Below, piece by piece: positions 35,863 to 48,649 of a stretch of 64,000 bases of DNA. Numbering within the stretch: the first letter of the stretch is position 1; each line of letters opens with the position of its first letter. The DNA is from Pardosa pseudoannulata. Its lineage: Eukaryota; Arthropoda; Arachnida; Araneae; Lycosidae. The notes beneath the pieces are model-generated. The model was not told where the DNA came from and ran no database searches. It worked only from the letters and a program-made list of their open reading frames with translations. The stretch covers positions 135,113,573 through 135,177,572 of the forward strand of contig CM063502.1 of assembly GCA_032207245.1 (NCBI GenBank). Direction: 5' to 3'. Made by a program: the position numbers and the translations under genes.

Positions 35863-36860
35863 TAGAACTTCGATTAACCGAGTCAATAACGAAGTCTAAT
35901 TTTTTTTTCTCCTTTCCAAAATGAGCTTGGAAAAAATTATACACATTTTAGTTCGTTGTCCGTGTTACAGGCACTTCTTCCCCGCAACATGATTGCCCAG
36001 GCATGGCAATTAGTGAATCCAGCTACAATTCGTAAATCATTCAACAAAATAATTGTTGAAAAGAGGAGACAGGGTGAATCCCAGCAGACGGAAAACACAC
36101 CTACAGGGAACTTCTTGAGATCAATGGAATTGAAGGATGTGAGGAAGTTTTGGAAGAGAACATTTGCGAGTGGCTGGACGTTGAGTATCAACATCCAAAT
36201 TTTAAAATTCTCAATGACGAAGAAATCATACTAGCCGTTAATCCTTCAACGGACATTAATGACGCAGAAAATGAAGATGAGGACTTTATGGATTCTACGA
36301 CTATAAGTCATAGTGAAAGTGTTCAAGCATTGACAACTGCCCTTAAATATTTGGGGCAAAGAAACGATGCTACACCGATGGATCTCCCGTTGCTCAAAAA
36401 TTGGTGAGATAGGGCTGCCCATGATAGAAATTCTGAACTTTTGCAACGAAAGGTAACAGACATTTTTAAAAGAATGCAAATTTAATGTATGTTAAATTTT
36501 TAAAAAATTAAATATTAATGTATGTTAAATTTTAAAAATACAATATTTTCTTGAGATTTGTGTTATTTTTGAAAATGCCTCTTTCGATATTTAACTATGT
36601 ATAGTCTAAAAAAAAATGTCATTTTACTTTTTAAAATTTACTACTAGAGTTGATTTCCTTTTTAAATCTTTTTAGCTATGAAACATTAGTTCATATATGT
36701 TTATTTTTATCATTTAAAGAACGTTCTATTGTTTTTTACTGTAAAAGTTAGTTAAATTCGCAAGCACGGAAGTTTTTTATACAGGGTTTCTATTAACCGA
36801 GATTTCCGATATCAAAGGTACTAACGGTCCCATTTAGCTCGGATAATCGAGGTTCTTCTG
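35860..36860 (+). mobile_element. Tigger/pogo-type DNA transposon, internally deleted, 1.0 kb
   Basis: The left end CAGTAGAACTTCGATTAACC and the right end, read inverted as CAGAAGAACCTCGATTATCC, form a 23-bp terminal inverted repeat with 20 matches. TA flanks both sides. CAG termini and TA duplications are diagnostic of pogo/Tigger elements. Only the C-terminal part of the transposase remains inside, so the element would need help from elsewhere to move. Confidence 0.88.
35960..36484 (+). pseudogene. C-terminal remnant of a Tigger/jerky-type transposase
   Basis: One frame gives IAQAWQLVNPATIRKSFNKI. A frameshift near 36110 then gives LLEINGIEGCEEVLEENIC and EWLDVEYQHPNFKILNDEEI, an acidic run, and ISHSESVQALTTALKYLGQ plus RNDATPMDLPLLKNW before a stop. 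The AW..V...TI..SF and SE...AL..AL.YL motifs are the usual end of CENP-B/Tigger-like transposases. The helix-turn-helix and the DDE core are missing. Confidence 0.75.
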
Positions 36861-36868
36861 TATGTATG

Positions 36869-36899
<31 letters not shown>

Positions 36900-36904
36900 G
36901 CACA
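36861..36904 (+). repeat. (TA)n/(TATG) microsatellite between two transposons
   Basis: TATGTATGTATATATAT run joining the Tigger-type element to the Tc1-type copy; probably the continuation of the array at 35789. Confidence 0.9.
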
Positions 36905-38143
36905 TCCTATACCTGTATGTATGCATACATAAAGATGAGTCAACCTTCGACCGTAAAACAAACAGTTGCCTCGTGTCGCAACAGTGTGCCACCTTGTTGC
37001 TGCGAAAGAAAAGGTATCAGACAAGTATTTCTCTGTGTGAGAATTGCATGAGAAAACTCTGTGCCTAGCAAAGCGTGATTATGTCCAACCTGTCCGACGT
37101 GAAAAGAGGTATGATAATTGGAGATCGCCTAGCTGAAGTGTCCGTGTCCAGAACAGCCAACCTTGTGGGTATTTCAAAGACCATTGTATCAAGGGTTATG
37201 ATATCCTACACAAACTTGGGTAAGATGTTTTCTGCGATGCACAACAGTTGGCAAAAGTCGAAGTTGAAAGACCATGATAGACGGGAGTTGAAGGGGATAG
37301 TCGCATAAAATCGCAAAACTACACTGTCGCAGGTAACGTTCAGGATGAATACCTATCTTCTGAACCCCATATCCATGAAAACTATTCAACAAGAGTTGGA
37401 TACTGCGAACATTCATGGAAGAGTAGCTATACCAAAATCCCTTACTTTTGGCGTGGAATGCTATGAAGAAACTATAGGGATGCCGAGGCCACCTAAATTA
37501 GACACAACTACAGTGGTAACAAGTCATCTGGTCTAATGAATCCTCATTTACATTATTCCAGACTACCAGACGTGTGTTTGTCTCGCGAACACCAACAGAA
37601 ACATTTCATGTTGACTGCGTAGTTCCAACCATGAAACATAAAAAAGGTTCTATGATGGCGTGGGCCGCAATATCTTACCGTGGTTTGGGGCCTCTCATTT
37701 TTTTAGGGGCATGATCAAAAGCGACCATTATAGAAGCATTCTCGCAGATCATCTTCACCCTACGCTTCAGACGCTCTTTCCAAGAGAACATCCTGCGTTC
37801 CAAGATGACAACGCCACTGTTCACACGTTTCGCTATGTTCAAACATGGTTATATGAGCATCATGATGAAGTGGAAAATCCTAGTGTTCTCAGTCTCCTGA
37901 TCTCAATATCATCAAGCCTTTGTAGAGTTATTTAGAGAACTTCCTCCTTCACGCACACTATCTGAACTCGAGTTGGCCCTGTACGTAGATTGTGTGCAAA
38001 TTCCGATGAACTTTTTTCAAGACGTCTATTTGCAATTCCCAGTCGAATTCAAGCTGTCATTCAGGCTATAGGTGGCACAACCCCTTATTAATAAAAAATT
38101 TCATTTTTTATAGGTGTTCCTATTGTTTTGTCCTATACCTGTA
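36905..38143 (+). mobile_element. Tc1-type transposon copy, degenerate
   Basis: Holds a broken Tc1-family transposase. The right end shows the expected terminus: inverted, it reads TACAGGTATAGGACAAAACA. The left end carries TCCTATACCTGTA (36905-36917) in the same orientation as at the right end (38131-38143) instead of inverted. The true left terminus is therefore missing or rearranged, and the left boundary is uncertain. Confidence 0.75.
37081..38030 (+). pseudogene. Inactive Tc1-type (DD34E) transposase
   Basis: Reading from ATG 37081: MSNLSDVKRGMIIGDRLAEV (helix-turn-helix), RTANLVGISKTIVSRVM, HNSWQKSKLKDHDRRELKGI, a stop, then MNTYLLNPISMKTIQQELDT. After a damaged stretch come WSNESSFTLF, KGSMMAWAAISYRGLGPL, FQDDNATVHTFRYVQTWLY and SPDLNIIKPL. 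The catalytic triad positions, normally D-D-E in these motifs, read N (WSNES), D (FQDDN) and K (NIIKPL), and there are several stops and frameshifts, so it cannot be active. Confidence 0.87.
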
Positions 38144-40230
38144 CATGCATGTGAAATATTGATCAAGCTTATATAAATACTAAACAAAATTTAAAAACAT
38201 ATGAAATTCTACTTAAATGAATAACTGTTACTCCTGTTGGTATACTATTTACACAATCATTTATAATCTTAAATAAAAGGAAATATGTACATACCTACAT
38301 CTATTTTATTGTGTGCCTTTATCAAATAAACATATTTATGTAGATATTAAGAGTGGTGGTTTTAGGGGGGTACACGAGCAACCAGACGGAGTACTTTGAC
38401 CCAGAATCAATCAGTGAATGAATAATTAACGCTATCACAAAATAACAGAAAAAATAGTTTTACCACTGTAATAAGATAGGCTTCCTTTTTTTGACTGATA
38501 ACATTGGTTTTGCCCGCTACTTGTGGTTATACAGTCAGTTAATAATAAGAAATAAAGGGCTTTGAAGAACATCTCTTACGGAGAGTCCAGATGGCTAAGG
38601 TCAGCTATGCATATTAATGTAATTTCTGTATTTGCACGCTTTTATTTGTGGTGTGTCACGGAATCATCGAGGAAACGAGCCAAGAAAATAAGATTGCGGA
38701 GTGCTAATAAATCAGGCTTGTTGTTTTTAGTGCTTCTTTTATATCACAGATGGCGTTACTGTATCATTTATCTAAATTTTACCCTCCCAGATTTTAAGAT
38801 TTGAATAATCTAAAAAGAAGATTTTATTTAGTCTCAAGATATTGACAAGAATTTTGTCGTCCAAAGAATTTTTCCCGAGTTTCGTATTTTTAAATATACA
38901 ATTTGTTTAGAGTAATTTTGAAAAACCAGATTTTTATTTGAGTTTCTAAGAGTGGTTATTTCTGTTCCACCGAAAATTTAAAAAAACTTTAAGTATAATA
39001 AATAGTAAATAGGACATGTAATGCAACAAGGAAGTTTGGTGCTTTACAAAAATCACTTTAAAAATATTTATTTATTTACTTTTTTATTTGGAAGAGAGAA
39101 GTAAAATAATTCACTTTCTTGCCGTCCTACGATCTCTATTTAACCGTAGTTTATATATTGACACTTTACTGCTGATGAGTCGTCTCTGAGATTTCACCCC
39201 TCTAAATCATAATCACGGACATTCCTGGCGGATATGCACTAAACACATTGTATGCGGGATACGTACTAGTACGTTTTCTGACGATTGATACTTGAGGGCG
39301 GATCAAGTACTAGTACGGGTTAGTGTAACAGCATGGTTTGTTTGTGGGTACAAAAATAACGGTATATACAGGAAAACGAAGCCAAATGTTCTTGTCTATT
39401 ACATAGATTCTGGAAACATTTAGACAAATAAAAACTAGTTTTTATATCAGTCGATGCGGAACCACAGAAATTATTAAAACTATTACTTAAAAAATTAAAA
39501 CTATACACTACTATTTTTATTTGATTTTTCATATTTACGATACTATTATAAATTTATCCATTAAAAAATTTATTTTTTGTTTACAAAAATCTTATGGTTG
39601 TTATTTATATTTTTCTATTTATATATTTTTTTACATATTTCAATATAAAATAACAAAAGTTGGTTAAAAAAATTAAATAATTTTCGATCTATTGAGAGTT
39701 AACTGAATAACTAAATTTAAGCACAAAACGCCCATTCCCGGTACAATTCCGTTGTGAAATGTACCTGCACACAATGTGTTAATACCCCGAACACAGATGG
39801 CAAAATTTAGGGACGCTAAATTCTGTCTGTAAAATGGAAGTTACTTGTTCAAAGACAAATACATTATCCAAGGATTTGTTATCCAAAATCGCAAACACGA
39901 TAGACTTACAAAAATTATTCAAAAACGTAAATTTTTGAACAGTAGCTATCAGATTTGCCAATTATTTCAATTGAAAACAAGATTTGTGAAGTCGTCGATC
40001 GTACTATATTGATCCACGAATTTGTGTCTATGTTTGTATTTAAAGTGCCTTGGGGTACCAGAAGAAATTAATTGAACTGAAAAAATTTTTTTTGCACTTA
40101 TGCTACTAAGTTTAACAGACAACTTTTGCACTCTGTGTCGATTTTTGAATCAACATTTCGATTTTTGGTTCCACTCTATTGAAAATGTCAAAAATGGGGG
40201 AGGGGGGCAGTTATACTATTTGATTGATCT

Positions 40231-40234
<4 letters not shown>
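38144..40234. other. Intergenic, CpG-richer
   Basis: No gene recognised. CpG dinucleotides become common here. A patch at 39180-39330 repeats the phrase TACTAGTACG, and the 39720-39800 patch is GC-richer; these may be fragments of an unknown element. Open frames are short and lack features. Confidence 0.45.

Positions 40235-40268
<34 letters not shown>
40235..40268 (+). repeat. (TA)n microsatellite
   Basis: About 17 TA units immediately upstream of SINE copy 7. Confidence 0.95.
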
Positions 40269-40272
<4 letters not shown>

Positions 40273-40289
40273 TTTTTAAATCAGAAACT

Positions 40290-40453
40290 TTTTCCCAACG
40301 ATGGCCGAAGGGTAGAGCGCTGCTTCTCTATACCAGAGTTCGCAGGTTCGAATCCCACTGTTGGCATGCATGTTCGTAGCCGTTCACACAGTAGGTCCGG
40401 GTCTCATTATCCCTCATGAGCTAAACAGTAGACCATGGTGCTCCAAACCAAAC
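40290..40453 (+). mobile_element. tRNA-derived SINE (copy 7), well preserved
   Basis: Head CAACGATGGCCGAAGGGTAG, B box GCAGGTTCGAATCCC (best in the window), body GGCATGCATGTTCGTAGCCG, 3' end GTAGACCATGGTGCTCCAAA. A 13-bp duplication, TAAATCAGAAACT, lies at 40277-40289 and 40454-40466. The good B box suggests a relatively young copy. Confidence 0.9.
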
Positions 40454-40466
40454 TAAATCAGAAACT

Positions 40467-41633
40467 GCGCTTTCTACCAAAAATATAGTACATAAATGGA
40501 TAATGCTTGAAGAGAAAGTTTAGCTTTTTCTAGAGTAAACCTCCTTTTATGTTTACAGACAAAATAATAATAATATGAGAAATAATAAGAATATAGAATT
40601 ATAATATCTCAAAAATACCTAAACTGTCAATCTAATTTACCTTGATTAGCGTCATGAATGTTAACTCTAATAAAGAAAATTTTCCTGGGTAGAATTTTTG
40701 TCCTTGGTTTTATTAAAAGTTCCCCTCCCGTATATACTTTGCATTAAGCTATCCGACTCTGCAGTAGTAAATGAACCTTATATCCGAGGTTACATAAATT
40801 TGAAACATCTATTACTCTCTATGATTTTTTTAATGCTAAATTTTACACGTAACGGTGCGCATCCAGCGTAACTCATCTAAACACCCTTTTTGTTAGGTAG
40901 GGGGAAAATCGATACAGCTTTTGCTTCGGTGTGTTACGCTGTTAAATAGCATTCCTATTCAGAACTGAGCCGTAACCGAGCAGTGAAGATATCAAAAATG
41001 GGGAAATCTTCCAAAGGGAGATCCTATCGCGATTGATTCTTCGATTAATGGAGGGCTCCGATCGCTTATCAATGATACATTGCGTAGTCTTTGTGGCCAT
41101 TGACGGGTGCTAACTATATATGGCCGATTCTGTTACGGCACAAAAACGCCCTCCTGCTTTTATTGTCTGGCCTGACACTGTCAACAATGTGCTCAAGTAC
41201 CGAGACCGTCGGTGCGCGGGGTGCTGCAGATCCCGGTTGCAGCCGTTTAGGATCCATTAAGACGTAAATGTTGACATAAATACGTACAATGAAAACCGTT
41301 CTCGGAGCGTGTATGTAAACAAGTACAAATCGGAAATGGGAGTGATTCTATAACATTACACTCGCGGGACAGAATGGTGATTCCAGAAAAGAGCCGAAAA
41401 ACTCTTCCCCTTATAAAGTAGAACATGCAAGGCCGATGGCAAAAATCATTTTTAAGGGTGGTACAAGAGAAAATTATGTTACTAATTGGGAAAAACAACT
41501 GATGTCACTACTTATGGATACTAGTACGAGTACTACTTATGGATACTCGTAATGAATATAATGCGGCAGTTAAGGTAATCTGGTGTAGCTTTAGGTTTGT
41601 AGTTGGTAAAAGAACACTCATTAGATTTCCCCC

Positions 41634-41635
<2 letters not shown>
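40467..41635. other. Intergenic, GC-richer patch without a recognised gene
   Basis: From about 40850 to 41260 CpG and GC are high for this window (for example CGGTGCGCATCCAGCG and GAGACCGTCGGTGCGCG). It could be an unmethylated regulatory region or a transposon fragment; no open frame or family recognised. Confidence 0.35.

Positions 41636-41718
<83 letters not shown>
41636..41718 (+). repeat. Perfect (TA)n array, about 41 units
   Basis: Uninterrupted TA repeat after CCCCCCAA. The tyrosine/isoleucine frames across it are artefacts. Confidence 0.97.
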
Positions 41719-41721
<3 letters not shown>

Positions 41722-44700
41722 TCGGACGAGTGGTTAAGGCATGGAAAACACATTTGATTTCATATATAAAAACTTCTTTATTGTAATCCTTCTGTCCATG
41801 GCTATGCCATTTAGATATCCTTTGTTCTCATATTTTGCGACGATAAGCGTGGAGGATGTTATCAGCCCGAGTTCCCTCTCAGAACTGTCTTTTTTGACGT
41901 TGCTACCTAAGCAAATTCCTATGTCTACTTCCGCTTCAGCTTCTTTACTCTGTATAGTTCCGCTCGAGGGTGTGTCTTTCTCCTATTACGTTATCGTTAA
42001 TGAGTTCTAACTATTTTTAATTATAACTCGCTTAATTCTTAACCCCCATTTTTAAACCTGACACACACACACACATATATGTAATTATATTTTTAACCTA
42101 AAAATTTAACCAAAGTAATTATACCTATCTTAAAAAATGATTGTCGGACGATTCTATCCTTTCCTAACATCCTGTTTCCCAATATCTCCAGCATTGTGTA
42201 CATTTACTGGATAGTAATGAAATAATCCAACAACAAATTGATAATGTTTATGGTAAAAATTACAAGGAAATAAATGTTATGATGGTAATTAAGACAAAGT
42301 CCGTGAGAGAAGGTGTCTCGATAAACTCTATTTCTTTTGATCCTAAATTGTCTTTGTTTTCTGATTTGAACTACGTTTTTTCATAGACTCTCGACTGCGT
42401 CGGATCCAGTATTGATACAATTCTCTTTGTGATGGGACAAATTTCCCATTATGTGTGTGTGTCTGTGTGTGTGACCAGTGATAATATCTTTCTCTGATTC
42501 TAAGGGAAATCAGTCCTTATTATTTGGTTTGCCCGGACTTACTGGGAAAAAAGTGGCCCTAATCTAAATGATGTCGTGACATTATCAGAAATACAAGTTT
42601 TGAACTTTGGAACTTACATTTATTAAAAATCGAAAAATACGGGTCTAAGCGATCATCATCACAAAGCAATGGCCCTACCTCGAAGGTTACAAGAATAAAA
42701 CAACTTTCAATGATTTTGTACCCCAGAACGAGAATCACGTGATTTTGTTTCTAAGGGACTAAAAATTGTTCAGTACTTTTTGGGAGCAAGTGTAAACTTT
42801 GATCATGTAATCATCTAGCTCGAAAAACACGGAGTTTTACAATTTGGTTATTGCATTAGTGAAACCATTTACCTTTGAGAGTTTGAAAATGCCGCCAGGG
42901 GACACAAAATTAGCAAATAATCGAGCGTTAGTTTTGAGAGACAGGTAAAAAGAATTTAAGTCGTAGAACACTCCTTTATCTGACATTTTAAGGCTGGGTA
43001 ATGAAATATTAAAGAATGAAAAGGGGTAGGGGATAAGAAAAAGGTAATTTTAAATATCTATTTTAGGTGCAATAACTTTCATATATTACACACATATACA
43101 TATATTATATATTTATATCTTTGTTCTGAGATATGTATCCTTGCCATCGAGGACTTCTGGTAACATTGTTGAAGTGAATCTAAAGTGTTTAGCTGTGCAT
43201 CTTTCGTTAAGAATAGAAATAAAAGATTCCCTATCCCCTATATAATAATAGCCTAAATTATCTGTCCGTCTGTTCTCGAATTTATGAAGCGGTTGGACCT
43301 GGAATGTATAGAAGCATCCATATTGGATTTTTGGTGAGTTAGGGTTATCAAAATTCAAAGCGAGTTCGAAAACGTTCGAAATCCACCCCTTCCACCCTTT
43401 TCGAGCTTTTAGTGCCATTATTTCAAGTTCTATTGTTCCCGATTAAATTTATCAATTTATCACATAATAAATAGGTAAAAATAACATTTTTTCTAGCATT
43501 ATGATGTCATTCATTTAATTATTTCTTATTTTAAATTATTTAAATATCGTCTGCATTATTTTCGTACGTTTTATCACTGAACTTAGATATTACCTAAATA
43601 ATTTTCTTTTATATTTGTCTTAAATAATAGGTACATATGTGATAATTTTAAATTTAATCATCAATTATTTATTCTGCAATGGAAATTCTGTCACCGATAT
43701 TAACAGCAAAGTCTAGGAGTCTATTTCACAGACTAATATATATATAGCGTTTAAGTTATATATCTTTGAAAATGAAGAAGTTTGTTCGCTAGTGTGTTTA
43801 TTTTTTATACATAATCACACGGTTTGCGACCGATTCACTAAATTTTGGACATCATTCATATATATCGCCAAATAATCGCTGTCAATATTAAAACCTCTGC
43901 TGTTCACCCTATCACGTAAAATGACAAGTTAAATTAAAGTTATCTACTAGCATGCGGTCAGTAAGGATAAAAAAAAATATTGAGCATGTACTAGACAATT
44001 TTCAGCCAAAAACAAACCATTTTTTTTACCTGCCTTATAGGGTATTTTCCAATACTAGAAAATTAAAAATTTTACTGATTTCGTCATATGACGGGCTATA
44101 TGCTAGTTTAGATATATTAACACAGTTGGAAATGAAGACGTGCAGAGAAGTTTTGAGTAAAAGACGAGTGAAAAAGGAGGGGGGAGGAATCCACTAAAGC
44201 ATTAAAATGTTCTTTTTACTTTCTTAAAGTTTTGCCGTTATTATTGCATTTTCGGATTTTGAATGAAGAGGGGGATAAATCCTAACATTTTTCCTTCTCT
44301 GCAGTTCTGTAAAAAAAAAATGTGTAATGGGTCACTCCCTCCTGACCATCGTAATTTTTACACTAAGTGAAGACAATTATTTTATGAATAACTACTTTAA
44401 AAACTGTATACCTAAAGTTCTTTTAGGATTTTTAATACACATATTATATGTTTTTTAATATGCATATATAATATGCGTATTAGAAAAAATATTGTTTGAA
44501 TTGCAAATTGTCATCTACGTAAAAAATAATTTCAACCCAACGAATATCTTATTTGTTAAATTTACTTCTTTGAAACTTACAGTTTAAAGTTGCATTTATA
44601 TATTTTTGAACTTTAGAATTTAGGGATTGATTTTGAATATGCAGTAGACGTCAATTTCTTCCCAAATACTAATTGAATTCCCAAAATATTAATTGAAACT

Positions 44701-45034
44701 CATGTGACCAACGTAACGCATTTAAATGTAATGATACAAATAAGGAACACACACACATATAATGAAATAATTTATAAATAATTTATTTAGGAGTTTTCAA
44801 AATTTATTTTATTTTCTTACATGGGATTATTTTACTCTTCCATTGTTACTTACATGAAAGGGTAAATTTTTATTTAGTTGTTCAGGGTAATGCAGCATAA
44901 ATTTCGCCGTAACAGTGTGAATGTGTAAAGGTCACTTATCTTCTACAAAGATCCCTTATAAAAATTTAATTTTATAATTTTTTTTAATTATATGAGGTAA
45001 CATAGCCTAGATTAAAAGCAGAATATAGGGTGAA
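41719..45034. other. Intergenic with unexplained short frames
   Basis: Contains a short CA run near 42062, a GT run near 42455, an unexplained minus-strand frame at 43113-43418, and an 89-codon frame (41741-42010) starting beside the TA array that shows no recognisable domain. A 20-bp stretch at 41723, CGGACGAGTGGTTAAGGCAT, resembles a tRNA-Ser D arm, but the rest of the tRNA is absent. Confidence 0.4.
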
Positions 45035-45236
45035 GTGAGGTAAGTATGTGATATGAAATACAAAATTCAACTTCAACAAGGCATATCAATTAATCTGTAA
45101 ATCAGAGGTTGATTATTTTATGCAGTGCATACCTTGAACTGTATTCTTTTAAACTGTATATTTGTTTTTCTGATATCAAGTATTATCAGTGTAATGGAGA
45201 AACTGTTTGTCAAGTCCGCTTGCGTACTTACCTCAC
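45035..45236. repeat. Possible small inverted-repeat element, about 200 bp
   Basis: GTGAGGTAAGTATG at 45035-45048 is the inverse of CGTACTTACCTCAC at 45223-45236 (13 of 14 match). Size and arrangement fit a MITE, but no convincing target duplication is visible. Confidence 0.45.
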
Positions 45237-45286
45237 TATAACACAACGGAGGATTTAGGGGACCGGTCTCCTTCCGAAATTCTTAA

Positions 45287-46227
45287 GGTATCCGTCTACG
45301 TTCGGAGAACTTTTTTCTTTAAACGTAGAAACTAGTTCATGTTTTTACATTTTTAGATTTATTTTTTATATTATCATAGAGAATTGCACTTAAAAAATTT
45401 ATTCCTGGAGAAGTTTTTATAAAATTTCTAATAAATGAAGAAAATTTAGTAAAAAAATCGGGTTTTTTCAAAAGATCTAATTTTTTAATAAATTATTTCA
45501 ATATTTTTTGATGCAACACATTTCTTATACACTGGACTAGTGAATCACCTAAAATCTTTTCTTAATTTACATTTGGTAAAAAATTTTGGTCCTTCAAAAT
45601 CATACACATTGAATTTTTAACGAATTTTCATTACCTTTATATCTAACTATGAGTGTAACATCATTAAAAATTATCCAAATTTAAAGCTTTTAGGTCATTC
45701 ACTAGTAAATACTATCAAAAGTATTCATAATAATTTTCAACAAAATATTTTAAGAACTTTTTGAGAAATCACATTTCAAGTTTCAACATTTTATTAAAAA
45801 TACCGTTCTGAGAAAAAATGCATTTGACGTTTATGCAAGCAACTTTAACTATTAAAAATATAAATACATGTTTAAAATACCCCACACTTTCTTGCTTCAA
45901 AACTTTCTATTGCCAAGTTGCTAATTATTAAAAATACTAGAAAAATGTTTAAACTAATCATCTTCATGAAAATTTAAAAAGTTTTTTCCAAAAAATGGTC
46001 TTTAAAAGGCTTTAAATTCACAACTTCCGGTTCCGAAGTCGCTACTTCCGTTTTGTTTTGACAGCTGTCATTGATGTTTAAACAGCTGTAACTTTTCTTT
46101 AAAATGCCGTAGAGACAAAACAAAAACAGATTTAGAAGCCTAAAATTTGAAATTTTACAATAGAAAAATAAAATAAAATTATGATTTTTGGCAAAAAAAA
46201 ATGACGTTTTCAACGTAGATGGATACC
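45287..46227. mobile_element. 941-bp inverted-repeat element flanked by TTAA
   Basis: Left end GGTATCCGTCTACGTT; right end, read inverted, GGTATCCATCTACGTT (15 of 16 match). TTAA stands directly outside both ends (45283-45286 and 46228-46231). No transposase frame is present, so it is non-autonomous. TTAA duplication is typical of piggyBac and Sola3 superfamilies; the GGTATCC terminus is not a standard piggyBac CCY end, so the family is open. Confidence 0.72.
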
Positions 46228-46231
46228 TTAA

Positions 46232-47622
<1,391 letters not shown>

Positions 47623-47655
47623 AAAAGAACTGGGGAAATAAGGTTTTCGAATATT

Positions 47656-48045
47656 GTGTCCATAAGAATGCTTCAAGATCGTGTGAACGTCAAAAAGATT
47701 TTTGGCTCATCAAGGTTTTTCCTAGACTGTCTTAGGATTAGTAACCCAAAAATTAGTAGGGTCACAACAGTGGAGGACCTATGCAGAGACCAGAGGCAAG
47801 ATAATGAAAGAGGAGAGGAGGAAGTCAAAAACGAATTTGAATCAATACCGAGGTTTTCTGAAGCACATGAAGCTTTTCAAAAATTAAACATTTATAAACG
47901 GGCACACTGGAAGAGAAAGTGTACTTGCAGAGGTAGATGTGATAGAATAAGCATTCATTGCAGTCAGGAGATCTACTTGTACAAAGCAGGTATCAATTAC
48001 AAAATGTTTAAGATAGGGATAGTTGTAAATAGTAGTTATAATTAA
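47656..48045 (+). CDS. Unidentified 129-codon open frame, possibly a transposon-derived fragment
   Basis: It is the longest non-repetitive open frame in the window outside the named genes. Residues 36-65 are acidic and polar ([20 protein letters not shown]), followed by [20 protein letters not shown] and a basic, cysteine-containing stretch, [20 protein letters not shown]. An acidic run followed by SEA...F..L weakly resembles the end of Tigger-type transposases, which would make it a relic. There is no splice or promoter support and nothing suggests an expressed host gene. Function unknown. Confidence 0.3.
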   Translation: MSIRMLQDRVNVKKIFGSSRFFLDCLRISNPKISRVTTVEDLCRDQRQDNERGEEEVKNEFESIPRFSEAHEAFQKLNIYKRAHWKRKCTCRGRCDRISIHCSQEIYLYKAGINYKMFKIGIVVNSSYN

Positions 48046-48612
48046 TTAACAAAATGTTAAGTACTTCCAATACTTCCAAACCATTAACCCATTTACATCA
48101 TTACCGTATATATGTGCAGAATTAGCCTGGTTACTATCTCAAAAGGTATATATGCGCGCAAAATATTTAGCGGATTTTAGCATTTCTAACAAGAACAATT
48201 ATTACTTGAGGGATAAGCTTTAAAACACATCTATTTTGAAGCAATAAAAAAAGATTATTGTTTACTAGAAACATTTTTCCATTTTTAGTATTATGCAAAT
48301 TAGTTTATTTATAGTTACACATTTTATCGAGTTTCTACATTCATTTTTTTTTCATTCATCGTTTTGCCTTTCCGTCTCCTTGAAAAACGATGGATCATGT
48401 TTCAACTGCAGTTTCTATAATTTTATTTCTTGGAGTATTATGGTAAGATTTATCGAACCGTAAAATCAAAGATTATATTTTATCGACTGATAAATAGCGT
48501 AGATAGTTATCAATTCTAAAAGTCAAACCTTTTCGATAAAGGTAGTTATTGTATCGATAAGGGTAGCATCAGAAGCCAAACAATGAAATGTTAGTGGTTA
48601 AAAAATTTCTCT
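48046..48612. other. Intergenic, nothing recognised
   Basis: AT-rich with TATCGATA-like words around 48480-48560; no gene seen. Confidence 0.45.
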
Positions 48613-48649
48613 AATTCTGATTTCCTCAAACGGGGTGCTGCGGCACCCT

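Noticed and set aside
39180..39330. TACTAGTACG repeats as a transposon terminus
   Set aside because: The words recur but no paired inverted end or target duplication was found.
41723..41742. tRNA-Ser-like D arm (CGGACGAGTGGTTAAGGCAT)
   Set aside because: No anticodon arm, B box or acceptor-stem pairing follows; too short to call a tRNA gene or SINE.
41741..42010. 89-codon frame beside a TA array as a gene
   Set aside because: No domain, no splice or promoter context, and an unusual Ser/Leu-rich composition; it may be a fragment of an unknown repeat.
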